A stretch of 64,000 nt of DNA from Proteles cristata cristata (Eukaryota > Chordata > Mammalia > Carnivora > Hyaenidae): contig JAESUZ010004533.1 of the NCBI GenBank assembly GCA_017311185.1, positions 310,001-374,000 on the forward strand. The letters are read 5' to 3'. Made by a program: the position numbers and the translations under genes. How positions within the stretch are numbered: position 1 is the first letter of the stretch; the number at the start of each line of letters is the position of its first letter. The notes below the pieces were generated by a model. That model was not told where the DNA came from and searched no databases. It was given only the letters and a program-made list of their open reading frames with translations. Shown one piece after another: positions 11,200 through 23,439 of this stretch.

Positions 11200-11764
11200 C
11201 ACTTGTATAGTGAACATGTTCCTCTTCCTGGAGTTGGGAGAGGAAAGCCTTCATCCTCCAGTTAGACCTGGTACTCTTTAGCTTTTCTTCCTCCCACAAA
11301 GTTCTGTTCTACTTGCAGTTCCTTCTTATTGGGGTTTGATTTCTGGATATTTCCTACACAGTCTGCAGCGCTTGAATGTTCTGGGTGGTTCAGCCTCTTG
11401 GCTTCCCAGCTGTTACTGATGGCAGTTTCTTGGGCCACTCAGATTCCTCTCCTCCGTTGATCTCACCTGTTTCCTTGAGTCTCCTGAATTCTCCCAATGC
11501 TGCCCTGCAGCCTGGTTCTGTCTCCATAGCCCACAGACCTCACCTAAGAAGGTAGGTGGAGGGAAGAACCCAGTACTCCCTGGCTGCTTGGTTTAGCCAA
11601 TGCCACTTCCTAATGAATGTGGGTAGTGTGCGCTTGTTGACGCTGTCCATGGTGGCAGCTCTTCTCTGACTCTACGAGCTGGAATATGAGGCCCATCCCA
11701 CAGGGAAGGGGCTGTTACATTGATGTTGTGTCATGTAAGGGACACCCATCTGGAAGGGGGAACA
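11200..11764. other. Unassigned intergenic sequence
   Basis: Moderately GC-rich and C/T-biased. No gene, RNA or repeat that I can support. Confidence 0.4.
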
Positions 11765-11890
11765 GCTGACTTCTTGTCTTGCTCTTCCACTAACTCACCA
11801 GGCAACCATGGATCATTTACACTCAGCCTCTTAATCTGTAAAATGAGGGATTAGAGTAGAGACCCTGCAAAGGCTGCTTCAACACCAAAA
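11765..11890 (+). mobile_element. MIR-like fragment
   Basis: Text such as 'cttgctcttccactaactca', 'ctcagcctcttaatctgtaa' and 'aatgagggattagagtaga' follows the central MIR core. Weakly preserved. Confidence 0.55.
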
Positions 11891-11894
11891 TTCT

Positions 11895-12190
11895 GAGCCC
11901 AGGTGGTTAGAGCAATGCCTAGGTTCGAATTTTGCCCTATCGCTTATTAATTGTGTGACCTTAGGCAAGTTACTTATATTTTTTGTTGTTATGTCAATAA
12001 AACTTTATTTACAAAATAGGCAGTGGGCACAATAATGTAAATATCCTTTTTTAAAGTTAACTTATATTTTTTGAAGTCTTAGTTTCCTTATCTGAAAAAT
12101 AAGAGTAACAGTTAAAATAATTATTTATCTCTCAGAAATTTCCTTAGAGATTGAATTAAATAAGCATGGAAAGACCTTGCACAGGTCCGG
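11895..12190 (+). mobile_element. MIR element split by a small insertion
   Basis: The left part ('ggtggttagagcaatgcctagg', 'ttgtgtgaccttaggcaagttact') and the right part ('gtcttagtttccttatctg', 'cctgcacaggtccgggcacagagta'-like text) are consecutive segments of one MIR. Between them lies a ~75-base insert flanked by 'acttatattttttg' at 11,972-11,985 and 12,060-12,073. Confidence 0.75.
11986..12059. mobile_element. Small unassigned insertion inside a MIR
   Basis: About 74 bases flanked by 14-bp direct repeats ('acttatattttttg'). The match extends a few bases further left if one indel is allowed. The insert contains 'caataaaactttatttacaa', which resembles the end of an old DNA transposon, but I cannot name it. 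The direct repeats indicate either a transposition or a short tandem duplication. Confidence 0.55.
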
Positions 12191-12199
12191 GCACAGAGT

Positions 12200-12302
12200 A
12201 AGCCCCCGAATGCTAGTGGCTACCACTGGTGGCCACTACTGTTGGCTACCACTGCTACTACTATTGCTGCTGTTTCTCCTCCAGCTCCTCTTCCTCCTCC
12301 CA
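12200..12302. repeat. Trinucleotide-rich low-complexity tract
   Basis: Loose runs of CTA, CTG and CCT triplets ('ccactgctactactattgctg', 'cctccagctcctcttcctcc'-like). It gives a Leu-rich chance ORF on the plus strand at 12,177-12,416. Confidence 0.6.
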
Positions 12303-12880
12303 CTCAGGAAAACTGGAAAGCTACCACGAGTGCAGTTAGCTGCAAACATCTCCCAAAGGCTTCATGTTTCTTTTTTCTGTTGGAGAGAACTTTATTGTTT
12401 TATTCAATTTGAATAAAGTTAACATAAATGTTCTCTGATTTACGTTTGCTAGATATATATTTGCAGTAACTTTAGGGGCTGTGATCTTTTATTGTTTAGC
12501 CATATTGATTTTTCAGAAAGAATATCATATTAAAAATAAGTATCCATTTTAATTCCACATTCTCTTCATAATCTTTCATCTTCTAAAGGCAAAAATCTTC
12601 ATATTGTTTCCTTAGCAAATCATAAGGAGTAAACTGAAAAATCAATGCTTTCTAAGCAAGGAGAAAAAGGAGTTATTAAGAAGTAAAGAATAGTCTGAGG
12701 ATGGCCTGAGAAGATCAATGGAAAGTATTGTTAGTTTCTAACTAAAAACTAAACCATCCACTCAGGCTGCTGCTGCTGAACATCTATCCCCATTGGACTC
12801 AGTCCGCAGAAATACAGACAAGTACCCATTAGCCTTAACTCTTGGGATCTCTGCCTTTTACCTTTCACTCTGCTATTTTT
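12303..12880. other. AT-rich intergenic sequence
   Basis: No gene or clear repeat seen. Confidence 0.4.
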
Positions 12881-12884
12881 GTTT

Positions 12885-13056
12885 GTTTTGTTTTTTTAAT
12901 GTTTCCTTTTGAAAGAGGGAGTGTGAGGGATGGTCAGAAAGAGAGGGGACAGAGGATCTGAAGCAGGTGCCCCTTGTGGTGCTGAACTCACAAATCAGGA
13001 GATCATGACCAGAGCTGAAGTCGGATGTTTAACCAACTGAGACACCCAGGTGTCCC
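12885..13056 (-). mobile_element. Diverged felid SINE with internal deletion
   Basis: The tail and GA region (12,900-12,950) and tRNA half ending 'gagacacccaggtgtccc' are present. The block between 'gaagcagg' and 'ctgaactcacaaa' is shortened compared with other copies here. Confidence 0.85.
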
Positions 13057-13117
13057 AACAAGAACAACTGAGACTAGTAATCCAGTTAGGTGAATGCAAT
13101 TAAAAAAATAATTCTAG

Positions 13118-13316
13118 GGGTGCCTGAGTGGCTCAGTTGGTTAAGCATCCAACTTTAGCTCAGGTTATGATCTCATGGTTTGTGGGTTCAAATCCCACAT
13201 TGGGGTCTCTGCTGTCAGCTCACAGCCCACTTCAGATCCTCTGTTCCCCTCTCTTTGCTCTTCCCTCACTTGCATATGTTCTCTCTCTCTCAAAAATAAA
13301 TAAAACATTTTAAAAA
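13118..13316 (+). mobile_element. Felid SINE, full length
   Basis: Head 'gggtgcctgagtggctcagt', tail 'aaataaataaaacatttt'. Flanks 'aattctag' at about 13,110-13,117 and 13,318-13,325 are the target duplication. Confidence 0.92.
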
Positions 13317-13440
13317 AAATTCTAGCATAAGACATGAGCTACTTTTAGCTATCCAATATTCTATGCTATTTAGAAGCATTTAAGTAGAACTTTTAGAAGC
13401 CAGAGAGTGCAAATTTTAACCCAAAAGATGAGTTACATTT

Positions 13441-13965
13441 CTTTTCTTAATTTTTAATTTAATTTAATTTTTCCAAATTTCTTATTTAATTAGCTTTTAA
13501 AATTTACATCCAAGTTAGTTAACATACAGTGCAACAATGATTTCAGGAGTAGATTCCTTTATGCCCCTTACCCATTTAGCCCATCCCCCCTCCCACCACC
13601 CCTCCAGCAACCTTCTGTTTGTTCTCCATATTTAAGAATCTCTTATGTTTTGTCCCCCTGCCTGTTTTTATATTATTTTTGCTTCCCTTCCCTTATGTTC
13701 ATGTTTTGTATCTTAAAGTCCTTATAGGATTGAAGTCATATGATGTTTTTCTTGACTAATTTCACTTAGCATGATACCCTCTAGTTCCATCCACATAGTT
13801 ACAAATGGCAAGATTTCAGTCTTTTTGATTGCCGAGTAATACTCCATTGAATATACATACCACATCTTCTTTATCCATACATCCATCGATGGGCATTTGG
13901 GCTCTTTCCATACTTTGGCTATTGTTTATATGAATTATATTTCTAAAATAAATAAAAAATCTCCA
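13441..13965 (-). mobile_element. 5'-truncated carnivore L1 (3' UTR plus ORF2 end)
   Basis: Read on the minus strand this is the end of L1 ORF2 and its 3' UTR. The plus strand shows the antisense of the ORF2 C-terminus ('gagtaatactccattgaata', 'tggcaagatttcagtcttt') and C-rich 3' UTR text near 13,560-13,610. The T/A-rich left end (13,441-13,470) is the tail. Frames are broken, and the same segment recurs at about 45.3-45.7 kb and, inverted, at 49.0-49.3 kb. Confidence 0.85.
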
Positions 13966-15391
13966 GAATGCTAGGAATGTAGAATCATGAGTAAAAATAA
14001 GGGAGTAGTATTTGGTCAGAAGTCCCTGATATACATAACCTTTGTCTTGAGGCATTCTGCCGTCTCTTCAAAGAGCTTGTGGGGAATATGGGCACAGAGG
14101 ACAGAAATATGGGCACAGCAGGTGTCTGCTTAAAACTTTGGTGCCAAACCCTAATGGAAAACCGTCCAGTGCAGGATTCCCTTGGCCACTATCCGAGGCA
14201 ACTGTGTATCTAGTACAGGGAAGGCTGAAAGTCTACTCTTTATCTTAAGCTCGTTTCCAAGTCTCAGCCTCACCACCACTGACAAGGAAAGGCCAGGTTA
14301 GAGCAAGCCAGCCCCTGACCCCTCCTTAAGCCCTGTCACTCCGACACAGAAGTTTGCTGGCTGGGAGGTAGCATGTTTCTCAACTTGGGAGATCCCAGAC
14401 CCCAGGTTTCCCCCAGCATGCTAGATCCAGTTGGGAGTAAGAAATCATGGGGTAAGGGTGGAGGTGAAGATGGTAGCTGAGAACCGTACAGCTGTAGCTA
14501 GGCCACTGGATCTTGAATGAGACTTAATCCCATGCTCCAGTGAGGGAGAAGGGTTGCAGCTAACACCATTATCAACCCAGCTCTGGACACTTCCTGAGCT
14601 TACAGGGGAAGCCTCTCATTAGTCAGCTGTGGAAAGGGGAACAGAGAAGGTGAAGCAGGGGTGAATCTTTTCCAGGTGAGAATCTTTCTCTTCATTTTCA
14701 CGACTCCCCCAGGAACTTGAGAGTGATAATGGCTGTATTCTGCAAGGGACCCCAAGAGGAGCCGCTTAGGAAAACTGCCGGATTTCTCTGACAATCAGTC
14801 TGAGGAGGTGTTGTCTCAGCCAAAGAGACCTTGCTGACATCAGAAGGCTAAACCGGGCCACCTGGTTACAGTATTCCTATCACTAGTGGGTCAGACTGGG
14901 AACATCAGCATCTTTTCTGAGGAGATTGACACAGATATAAGTTTGCCAAAAATGAGATTTTTTTAAAAAGGTTTAACATAGAATATCTTTAAGAAACAAA
15001 CCTCCCAAGTGCAGATGAAATTTGAGTCAGTTTATCATCCAGCTTTTTAGAGATGAATGTATATCACCTATGGTGGGAGTGATTCCCATGAGATACTTGT
15101 TTTGAAAGCAGACTGTAGGTCTTGTTAAAAATAACAATGACCTATAAATCAAAATATGGCATGTATATGTCTCAGAGAAGTCAAATCAAAGCTTTGGCTC
15201 TAACCACAGATAAAATATCTAGACCAGTTTTCCTAGAGACCTAATCCACCAGGAAATCAGAATAAGGAGATCCCTAGTGAGAGCCTTTTGATCCCTAGTT
15301 ATAAAATGAGAGGGTTTGCGTTAAATCTACAAAGAGGAGAAGTGACAGAGAAATTCCCATATTCCCACATTATTTCTGAAAGCTAAGTCTA
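13966..15391. other. Unassigned intergenic sequence
   Basis: No supported gene. The part 14,040-14,880 is GC-richer and free of recognisable repeats; the remainder is AT-rich. Confidence 0.4.
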
Positions 15392-15444
15392 TCAATTTTT
15401 AAAAAATTTTTAATTAAAGAGAGAGCAAGCTAACAGAGAGGAGG

Positions 15445-15481
<37 letters not shown>

Positions 15482-15590
15482 TCAGACAGGCTCTGTGCTG
15501 ACATGGGGCTTGATCCCATGACCCTGAGATCATGACCTGAGCCAAAATCAAGAGTAAGACACTCAACCTACTGAGCCACCCAGGCATCCC
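15392..15590 (-). mobile_element. Felid SINE with (GA)n expansion
   Basis: Ends in 'gagccacccaggcatccc'. A pure GA run at about 15,450-15,478 replaces part of the middle, and the 'gaagcaggctccaggctctg' block is shortened. Confidence 0.88.
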
Positions 15591-15635
15591 AAGTTGTTAA
15601 GATTAAATATAAGCCTGTAAAATGAAGCATTTCCT

Positions 15636-15837
15636 ATTTTCGAATGTTTATTTTTGGGAGAGAGAGAGAGAGAGCAAATGGGGGAGGGATAGAGAGAGGG
15701 ATCCACAGGATCTGAAGCAGGCTCCAGGCTCTGAGCTGTCAGCACAGAGCCTGATGTGGGGCTTGAACCCACAAACCGTGAGATCATGACCTGAACCAAA
15801 GTTGGATGCTTAACTGACTGAGCCACACAGGCGCCTC
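15636..15837 (-). mobile_element. Felid SINE, full length
   Basis: Ends 'gagccacacaggcgcctc'. The flanks 'aagcatttcct' (15,625-15,635) and 'aaggcatttcct' (15,838-15,849) form a near-perfect target duplication. It sits only 45 bp from the previous SINE in the same orientation. Confidence 0.93.
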
Positions 15838-15849
15838 AAGGCATTTCCT

Positions 15850-18825
15850 CTTTTATTTCTCAAGTTAAAGAGTACACATTAGAGACTGTGTACTTTACCC
15901 AGCCACTCTCACTGCAGGAAAGGACATTCAAGAGAGAAGTTTGTCCTTCCTCCATGAATATCTCGGGGTGAAGCCCCCGAGACTGTCGTGAGGAAGAAGC
16001 CCTCCCTTGCACGCTGGCTGCGCCCTCTGTCACGTTGGACACCTGTGGCTGGCAGCACATCCTCTGTTGTCTATGACATATTGGGAGCACAGCTTGGTTA
16101 CTAATCCCTTTTATATCAATTTTCTCAACAACGATTTGTGATTAGGTTTTTCTAAAATTTGTACCACTAGTTACTGTATTAGAACAGGCAGGATCAAAGA
16201 CCTGGGGAAAGTTCACAGAAAGCAGAAGTCTGAAGTTTTACAAGGTGAAATGTTCATCTTGGTGCTTTGAAATCAGAATTCCTAGACTGCAGCTGAGAGA
16301 GGGGTGAGAAACAGGGAGAAAGGGACACCGGAGAAATATATAACGAGTGTTTTGTTTGTGGCAGCCATGATATTCCGATAGTTACAGAGTTGAAGGGGTC
16401 AAAAATCTATACATAGCAGTCTGTAGAACAAAACAAATCAATTCAAGGTAGCTCAGTCACTGTCAGAGTCCTCCTTCCCCCACTCTCCCCCTTCTCCCTG
16501 ACAGTTTACCTCAAAGGGCTTCTCCACCATCCTGGCATCTGGGGAAGGCTTCTGGGCCGTCTGGATTCTCTGTGGGCATCTACATTTTTACGGCTCATCA
16601 TCTGTTCTCGTAGGCACAAGCCATACGTGGCACGTTCCCCAGAAGCTCAGTATCTCCCTCTCCAGATCTGGTCCCAACCAGGGTTCTTTTCGGGACTTGC
16701 TATTCTGAGCATCGGCAACATCCTCCTGGTCCCTTTAATCTGTGGCCTCAGCTAGGAGTCAGCTTGCCTGGAACAGTTTGCTGACTTTCAATCCTCCGCT
16801 GCCTTCGGTGCCTCTCTGGGTTTCTTGGGGGCCCCGGAATTGAGGTAGGGGAGTGGTATTCATCTCAGGCTAGCTGTGGCTCAGGTGGCCAGCTGCTGCT
16901 TCTACCCCACGGGGGCGGCAGGCTAGGGAAGGGTATGCTGAGCCCGTCTCCTTCCAAAGATGATGGCCAGCAGGGCCCAACTCTGACTCTGGCCTCAGAT
17001 TACCAACCTACTGGCTAATTTCTACAGCTCGTCCCTATGGTATTTACCGAGGGAGCAGGCAGGGACAGTGCGCACCTTCTAGGCCTCTATGAAATGGCTA
17101 TGCACCACACCATGGTGTCACATCTAAGGAAGCTCCAGTCACATCATAGACACCACTGATTTGTACATTTATTATGACACTTTTCTGGAAAATAAGAGCA
17201 ATATGTCTTGAGGAATGAGCACTTTTTTCTAACTCACACACAGACATCCCATGGACAAACGGTGATGTAAGCATCCAGCCCAAAATAGAAACCCTCCTTC
17301 TCTCTCCAGGGTCCTTTCCCCAACCCATAATCTCCCCTTTGTGTGGCAGCAAATTGGCTCTTAGATCAGTATACACCCTTTCCCATTCTCTGGTTTACTG
17401 CTACACCCAGAGCCTCTCAGCCTTAGCTCTCGGTATTCAAGCTAAGATCTTGAAATCCACCCCCACCAATCCTTTCCCTCTAAACATTCTTTCTCACCAA
17501 TGCCTGCTTTCAAAATGAAAAGTAAGAGCTTTCAAAGCTCTAATTTGGATTTCAGAGCTGGAGATTTGAATCTGTTCATGCTGAGTTTCATGATGGATAA
17601 AGGAGAAAACTTTCTTGCTGATGAAAGATGGGGAAGCACAGGTCTTGGTTGAAGGGAGATAAACCATCATGGTTTTCTGCATTTGTTGAGCTAACAGAGC
17701 CAGGAGAGAAGGGCTGGGAGAGACAGGGTCCAGGGATAATGCAGGTGCCGGTGGCCATTGGGATGGCAAGAGGGGGTCATCTGTGCTGCTCTCACAAGAG
17801 TTCATTCAGAGCAGGATAGATTTGGATCAAGGATGGAGAGCCACCACGAGCATCCATCTGGGTATAAGTTGTTTACACCCCTCAGGCTTGAGACATGGCT
17901 TCTGGGATACAGCCCCGTATGAGACACGGCCTCAAGAAGCAGCCTCTTTCTGAGCATAGGGATGAGCCGTATGAGACTCGCGGAGGAAGAGCCATGAACA
18001 GAAACGGATGAAGCTTTTCATAGCCTCTGAGGCTCACTGAGGGCACATCAAATGCACACACAGGGTAGAACAGGCAGCAGGCTACTGTGACTTAGATTCC
18101 TTCTTGCCCATCAGAAACCACATTGCCAGAAGTATCTTTCGCGAGGGGAGGACAGTGTGGTATAATCACCTCTCCAGGGTACCTCAGCGCAGGCGCTCCG
18201 CTCCCGCACCTACTGCTGGGAAATCACCTCCTTGACTTCTGAAAAGTGCAATCCGGTTTCCTCCACCTCTGTTTTCTCTGCTTTGTTTCTACCCAACCAA
18301 CTACCGAGGCGCACAGCTGAACTGTGTTCCCTGGCCTTCCCGCCCTCACACCAGCCTGGGAGGGAAGTGAAGTGTGAGAGCCTCATTATTACCTATAATT
18401 CCAGAGAACTGCAAAACCCTGCTGTGTTGCCACTAGGTTTGCTGTCTGGTTAGAACAGTCTTCTTAAGAAAATAAGATTTTTTTAAAAAAGCACAACAGC
18501 AGAACCTGTAATATTTTTACTATTGTTGCTGCAATCTTTATAATCTATGGAAACAAGCTCTTAATCACAGGACTTTTAAAGGTATGTTTTTTAAAGAGTA
18601 GCTAGCCAGAAGGTCAAGGTTAACCTTCTCTTCTACCTTATTTAGGAATGCTAAGTGTATAATGAACCATTGCAAGTACAACTTCCATATATGGCTGTCA
18701 TCTGGGTTCATGTCAGCGGAGTCCGTTATTGGTAAATGTCCTCATGTGGGCCTGATGCTATGAGCCTGGTTAACTGTGTCAGTCAGGTTCCATGGGGAGG
18801 AGACTTCCAGAGGGAGGAGAATGAA
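15850..18825. other. Unassigned intergenic sequence, about 3 kb
   Basis: No supported gene. 16,450-17,100 is C/T-rich and GC-richer than its surroundings, and 17,490-17,820 has overlapping open frames on both strands (about 103 and 63 codons) without recognisable domains. It is unusually free of young repeats, so it is a reasonable place to look for conserved non-coding elements. Confidence 0.4.
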
Positions 18826-18829
18826 TAGG

Positions 18830-19055
18830 TATGGTGTGCCTAATACATGTAAGCTGCTGTGCTAGGTGCTTAACATTCGTGATCTCATTTATCAGCCCTA
18901 ACAGTTTTGTAAAGCATGGATTACTCTGCCTATTTTATAGGGGAGGAAAAGAAGGCTTCTCTGAGAACTGATGTGACTGGATCAAGGTAACACAGCTAGG
19001 AAGTAGGATTTGAATCCAGGACTGTCTGGCTCCAAAGCCTGGGATTACTTATTCA
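18830..19055 (-). mobile_element. MIR element
   Basis: Reverse-complement MIR: 'gctgtgctaggtgcttaacat', 'tgatctcatttatcagccct', 'ttttataggggaggaaaaga', 'cacagctaggaagtaggatt', 'tctggctccaaagcctg'. Well preserved for its age. Confidence 0.88.
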
Positions 19056-19600
19056 GTATGTGGCCCTGGGTGGTCCAAAGGGGCCAACCTTCTCCAGATT
19101 CCAGTATATTGTGAGGTGTTAGTACAACTTTAGAAAAACATTAGTACGCCCCTCCCCCGGTTTTACTTGGTTTCCTAAGTTCATGCCAGCCTTATTCTAT
19201 TAAGTGGTGTTACCCATACACCCTCCTAGACCCTCCCACCAACTCTTTTAAATACCACTGTAAGCACCCATTTACAGCAGGCATGGTATCACATCAAATA
19301 GCTTTATGGGTTTATCTAGAAACGTCATTAAAGAAAGCTATTCTTTTTTATGTTTCTTATTCACTTATGTTTCTATATTAATAGGTGGACTTACTTCACT
19401 AATATTTCTTACACAGCAGAAATATCTTTAGTTTCTTCAGTGCAACATTTATAATGATTCTCCCACAACTCTCCTCTCAATCCTACTAATTTTTATCACC
19501 AGCAAATGGTTGGCTTTGAAACATTACATCACAAAGGGCACACATATGTATATTGCTTAGGGGACAAATGGTACCCACTTAAATTAACTTTGATAATATC
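19056..19600. other. Unassigned intergenic sequence
   Basis: AT-rich from 19,310 onward. No gene or clear repeat. Confidence 0.4.
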
Positions 19601-19605
19601 TTTAA

Positions 19606-19803
19606 AAAAATTTTTTAACATTTATTTTTGAGAGAGAATGTGAGCAGGGAAGGGCAGAGAGAGAGAGACACACACACAGAATCCGAAGCAGGCTCCAGGC
19701 TCTGAACGGCCAGCACAGAGCCTAATGAGGGGCTTGACCCCACGAACCACAAGATCACGACCTGAAGTTGGACATTTAACTGACTGAGCCACCCAGGCAC
19801 CCC
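19606..19803 (-). mobile_element. Felid SINE, full length
   Basis: Ends 'gagccacccaggcacccc'. Flanks resembling 'ataatatctttaaaa' on the left and 'ataaccttttaaaa' on the right are a decayed target duplication. A short CA run lies at 19,668-19,677. Confidence 0.92.
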
Positions 19804-20464
19804 AATAACCTTTTAAAATAGATTAATAATGATTTATTATTTGGTAAAAAAATTATCAAAAAGCAAATGGACTTTGATAATAACTTTGATAGCATTTATA
19901 GTGATCCATGTAAGTGAACTTTGATAGTATCTTTTATTTTAATGTGGATGATGTCACTTGTAGGTGACCAGTGCCTCCAGATTTGCTAAGTCAAATGGTA
20001 AATTAAGTTATTTCTGTGTATGACTTGTGAATTTTATTTATTTGCTCACTCAGTCTTTCATTCACCCAGTTAGTTATTCTATTTTCAAAGGCAAACATGG
20101 TCTGGAGTACCGGCCAAGAGTACAGTATAAACTTCAGTTAAATAAGCAAGCCAAAGATTAGAGCTTTTCTAATCAAGTCATTACTATTCAGTGGCTGGCT
20201 CATGTGATGGGATTAGAATACCACTATTCAGATCCTGGACTTAAACTCTAAAGGGCAAGACCGGAAGGAAACACCTGTGTACACAACCTTCACACAGTAC
20301 CTCTTTCTAGAACCCATACTCACCTGCTGGCTCTGATTGTCACTTTTATAAGTTGGAATGATAAGGGTCCCACTGGACTAGCAAGAGGGGCCTGTGTGTG
20401 TGACTTATGGCCTCTCAGAAGTCAGTGTGTTTTTCTCGTAGGATCTGACACATGGTCTAAGTCA
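19804..20464. other. Unassigned intergenic sequence
   Basis: AT-rich; 'aactttgataata'-type phrases recur near 19,587, 19,872 and 19,918, giving a faint local repetition. No gene seen. Confidence 0.4.
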
Positions 20465-20650
20465 GTAAGTTTTCAGCTTTGATGCCCACAAAAATCACCT
20501 GGCATGCTTGTTGAAAATATGGATTCCTAGATCCTACCATAGAATTTAGATCTGACAATGTTGGGGTGGACCCAAGAACCAGTTTTATAACTGACATTCA
20601 TGATCCCGAAGCAAATACCCTGGACCAGCCTTAGAAACCAGCGTTTTAAG
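20465..20650 (+). mobile_element. hAT-Charlie MITE-like fragment
   Basis: The pattern 'aaaatcacctggcatgcttg', 'ttgaaaatatggattcctag', then 'gacccaagaaccagttttat' follows the common small hAT-Charlie MITEs (MER5/MER20/MER58 style). The exact family is not assigned. Confidence 0.6.
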
Positions 20651-20654
20651 GCAG

Positions 20655-20875
20655 AGACGACTTGAGGTTGGATTACTGAGATCTAGATCACAGCTCTTCC
20701 ACTTACTCTATGACTTTGAGTGAGTTATACAACCATTCTCTGCCTCAGTTTCCCAAATAAAAAGGGTGGATCTAATTCATGGGTGTAAGTTAAGTGTGTT
20801 AATCTACTTAAAGCTCCTAGGAAAATGCAGGCATACAATTGATGCTAAATAAATAGTAGTTGTTGTTAAGAACAG
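20655..20875 (+). mobile_element. MIR element
   Basis: MIR core: 'cagctcttccacttactcta', 'tctgcctcagtttcccaaat', and a 3' end with 'ataaatagtagttgttgtt'. Confidence 0.85.
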
Positions 20876-22266
20876 GAGGAAGAATTCATTGCTCTGGGAA
20901 TTTTTTGAAATTTCTTTGAATTTATATTCTGAGATTTCTCATCCCAGAATAGGCCAGAGATCTGGTCGCAGACTGATGGGCATACCTGCCATATTGGAAC
21001 ACCACTTAGGTGCTTTTGCTAAGGTATTTTTCCTTAACTCAACATTATCAGGGAGAGAAGCAACAGAGGTCCATGGGGAAACACGTACCTCTGAGCTATC
21101 TGACGATGAGATACTTCCCAAGTGCATTATTTAGGTAAAGCAAAGCAATGTGAACTATGTACAGAGCAAGGTACTGGGAAGTGAATCTTGAAACACGGGT
21201 CAGGTTAACAATCTCTTTACTTTTCAGCATCTTTTTGTATTGATTTTATATATAATCTCTAGGTTTCTTGTAGCACCCATCGGAGGGCTGGAGAAATATC
21301 CTGGAAGCAGAAATCTTCTAAAAATTATTTTAAAAAATTATTGTAGGTTTAATGCACTGAGTGACTAACGTGCTCCCTAAAGCATAACTAGGGAGTAAAA
21401 AGTCTCGTTTTCTGACAAGAAGGCCAATAGTTACGCAGCTTTCTACAGAGCAGAAGCATCTCCACCATAAACCGTTTCATTAAAAATGCTACATACTTAC
21501 ATTGCCTGCTGCTTAGTTTAAATAAGAACATATGGTCATAGTCCATCTTGAAAATACTGCTAGTAACTAATTTTAATATTATTATTCACGTATTTTTCTT
21601 GTAACAGAAGGAAAGAGTTTCTGCTCTTCAGGTTTCATAAATGTGAAGACCTAGAACAGGACAGAGTCCCCATACATGCCTCTCTGCAACTTCCCCACTC
21701 ATGCTCCATACTGACTCTTGACTAGCAAGGCCCCATAACACACAGGGTTTCCTCTCCAGCTGCCCACACAAGAAACAAGAATTAAAAAAAACAGCAACCC
21801 AAACCCATGGTTATTGGCCTTCCTGTCCTTCTGCATGGCAGTGGTCTGGCGCTAATAGGTCCCGAATTTGCAGTGCTCGGAACAGAAACCTCACCGCTCT
21901 CCATTTCTTACAAAAATAAAAGTTAGGGGGTTGTGAAATTTTTCTGCAGGCCTCTCAGAATACAGGATAGAGTTGATAACTTGTAAGGGGTGTGTTAGTC
22001 TTTTTTTTCTTAATAATAGTTAATTTGAAATGTGATGTTGATGTGTCTTCTTTCTTTCATATTAGCAAGTAAATTATTTGCTATCTTGATTTATCAGTGA
22101 TTATACCTCAGATCGTATCTTTAGACTACACAGTGTTCATTCAATAGTGTAGTCTTTTAAGATTGTAAACTAAGCAGATCTTATGGTACAGTTTAATCAG
22201 TAAGCATTTATCCATTATCTACAATGTGTTACAGTGTGAGGGGATAAGAGAACAGGGTGTATTCTT
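20876..22266. other. AT-rich intergenic sequence
   Basis: No supported gene. Short open frames at 20,889-21,134 on both strands look like chance. Confidence 0.4.
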
Positions 22267-22481
22267 TAAAAAAATATTTTTAATGTTTATTTATTTTTGA
22301 GAGAGGGACAGAGCATGAGCAAGGGAAGAGCAGAGAGAAAGGGAGACACAGAATCTGAGGCAGGCTCCAGGCTCTGAGCTGTCAGCACAGAGCCCAATGT
22401 GGGGCTCAAACTCACTAACCCATGAGATCATCACCTGAGCTGAAGTCAGACACTTAGCTGACTGAGCCATCCAGGTGCCCC
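22267..22481 (-). mobile_element. Felid SINE, full length
   Basis: Ends 'gagccatccaggtgcccc'. It is flanked by 'agaacagggtgtattctt' (22,248-22,266) and 'agaacagggtatattctt' (about 22,485-22,502), a long target duplication with one change. Confidence 0.95.
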
Positions 22482-23435
22482 ATAAGAACAGGGTATATTC
22501 TTGCCTTCCAGGGGTTCATAGCGTGGTAGGCAAGATAATGTGAGGCTACAGTGTATGCTTTACTCTAACAAGTGTTTCCAATTAATTTAAGACTTTGTAG
22601 TCCCAAAATTATAAGGCTAGAGGATGTTTAGAAATCATCTAGTTTAAATCCCTCTTGTAGATGGTGAGTCTAGAAATATCTTATCAAACAGTAAGATGGT
22701 TCTCACAGACTACTTTGGGAGTATCAAAAGGACTCAGGAGTCAACTTGAAGAGAACTCCATTGGTCAAGATGGAACAATTTGAGGCTTATTAAGGATAAG
22801 AAACTCCATAGATTGAAACCCACATAATATGTTTAAACTAAAGAGGTCATAATGATATAAAATTATTGGTAATATTCAGAAGATGACAGGGAGCTAATTA
22901 TCTTAGAACTTTTTTTTAAAAGGAAAAGAATCAAGCATTTCTTACACAAACTGTATCAGTGGGTACACTGGGTAACTAAATAGTAGATGCACTAAGCATT
23001 TGTTTATAAAAATATGCCAGTTAATAAATGAAGATAAAATGTAGAAGTAGAATATCATCATTTTACTACCAGTGAATTAATGGATCTGGCTAAGAGTGTC
23101 AATGGCTGCTAACATCACAAAAAGAGAGACCACACGACCACCTACAGACTGACCAAAGGGATTGAGCCCAAGTCTCAACAAGTATTTGGATCCAGCTGCC
23201 ATATGCAGGACATACAGAGGACAGAAGCACATGCTGAACTGCACCATGAATGTGTGGCCAGCAATACCCAGATTGTGGGAAACCAGACTAAGTGATATGA
23301 ATTCTCCATTGGATAACATGGGAGGCGGGGGAGGGAAACCAGAAGGGAAAATCCGCAGACTAAAATAGATTAAAAAGACATTTTTGAAAATGGGCAAGAC
23401 TAGATGATTGAGTCTAAAAAAAAAAAAAAAAGAAA
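22482..23435. other. Intergenic sequence with A run
   Basis: No supported gene. The 23,077-23,397 region has open frames on both strands (106 and 68 codons) but reads like old L1-related sequence. A pure A run lies at 23,416-23,431. Confidence 0.4.
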
Positions 23436-23439
23436 ACCA

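Noticed and set aside
15450..15480. Regular short GA-repeat units with spacers, briefly considered as an array of the CRISPR kind
   Set aside because: The runs lie within SINE middles, have no unique spacers, and the host is a mammal.
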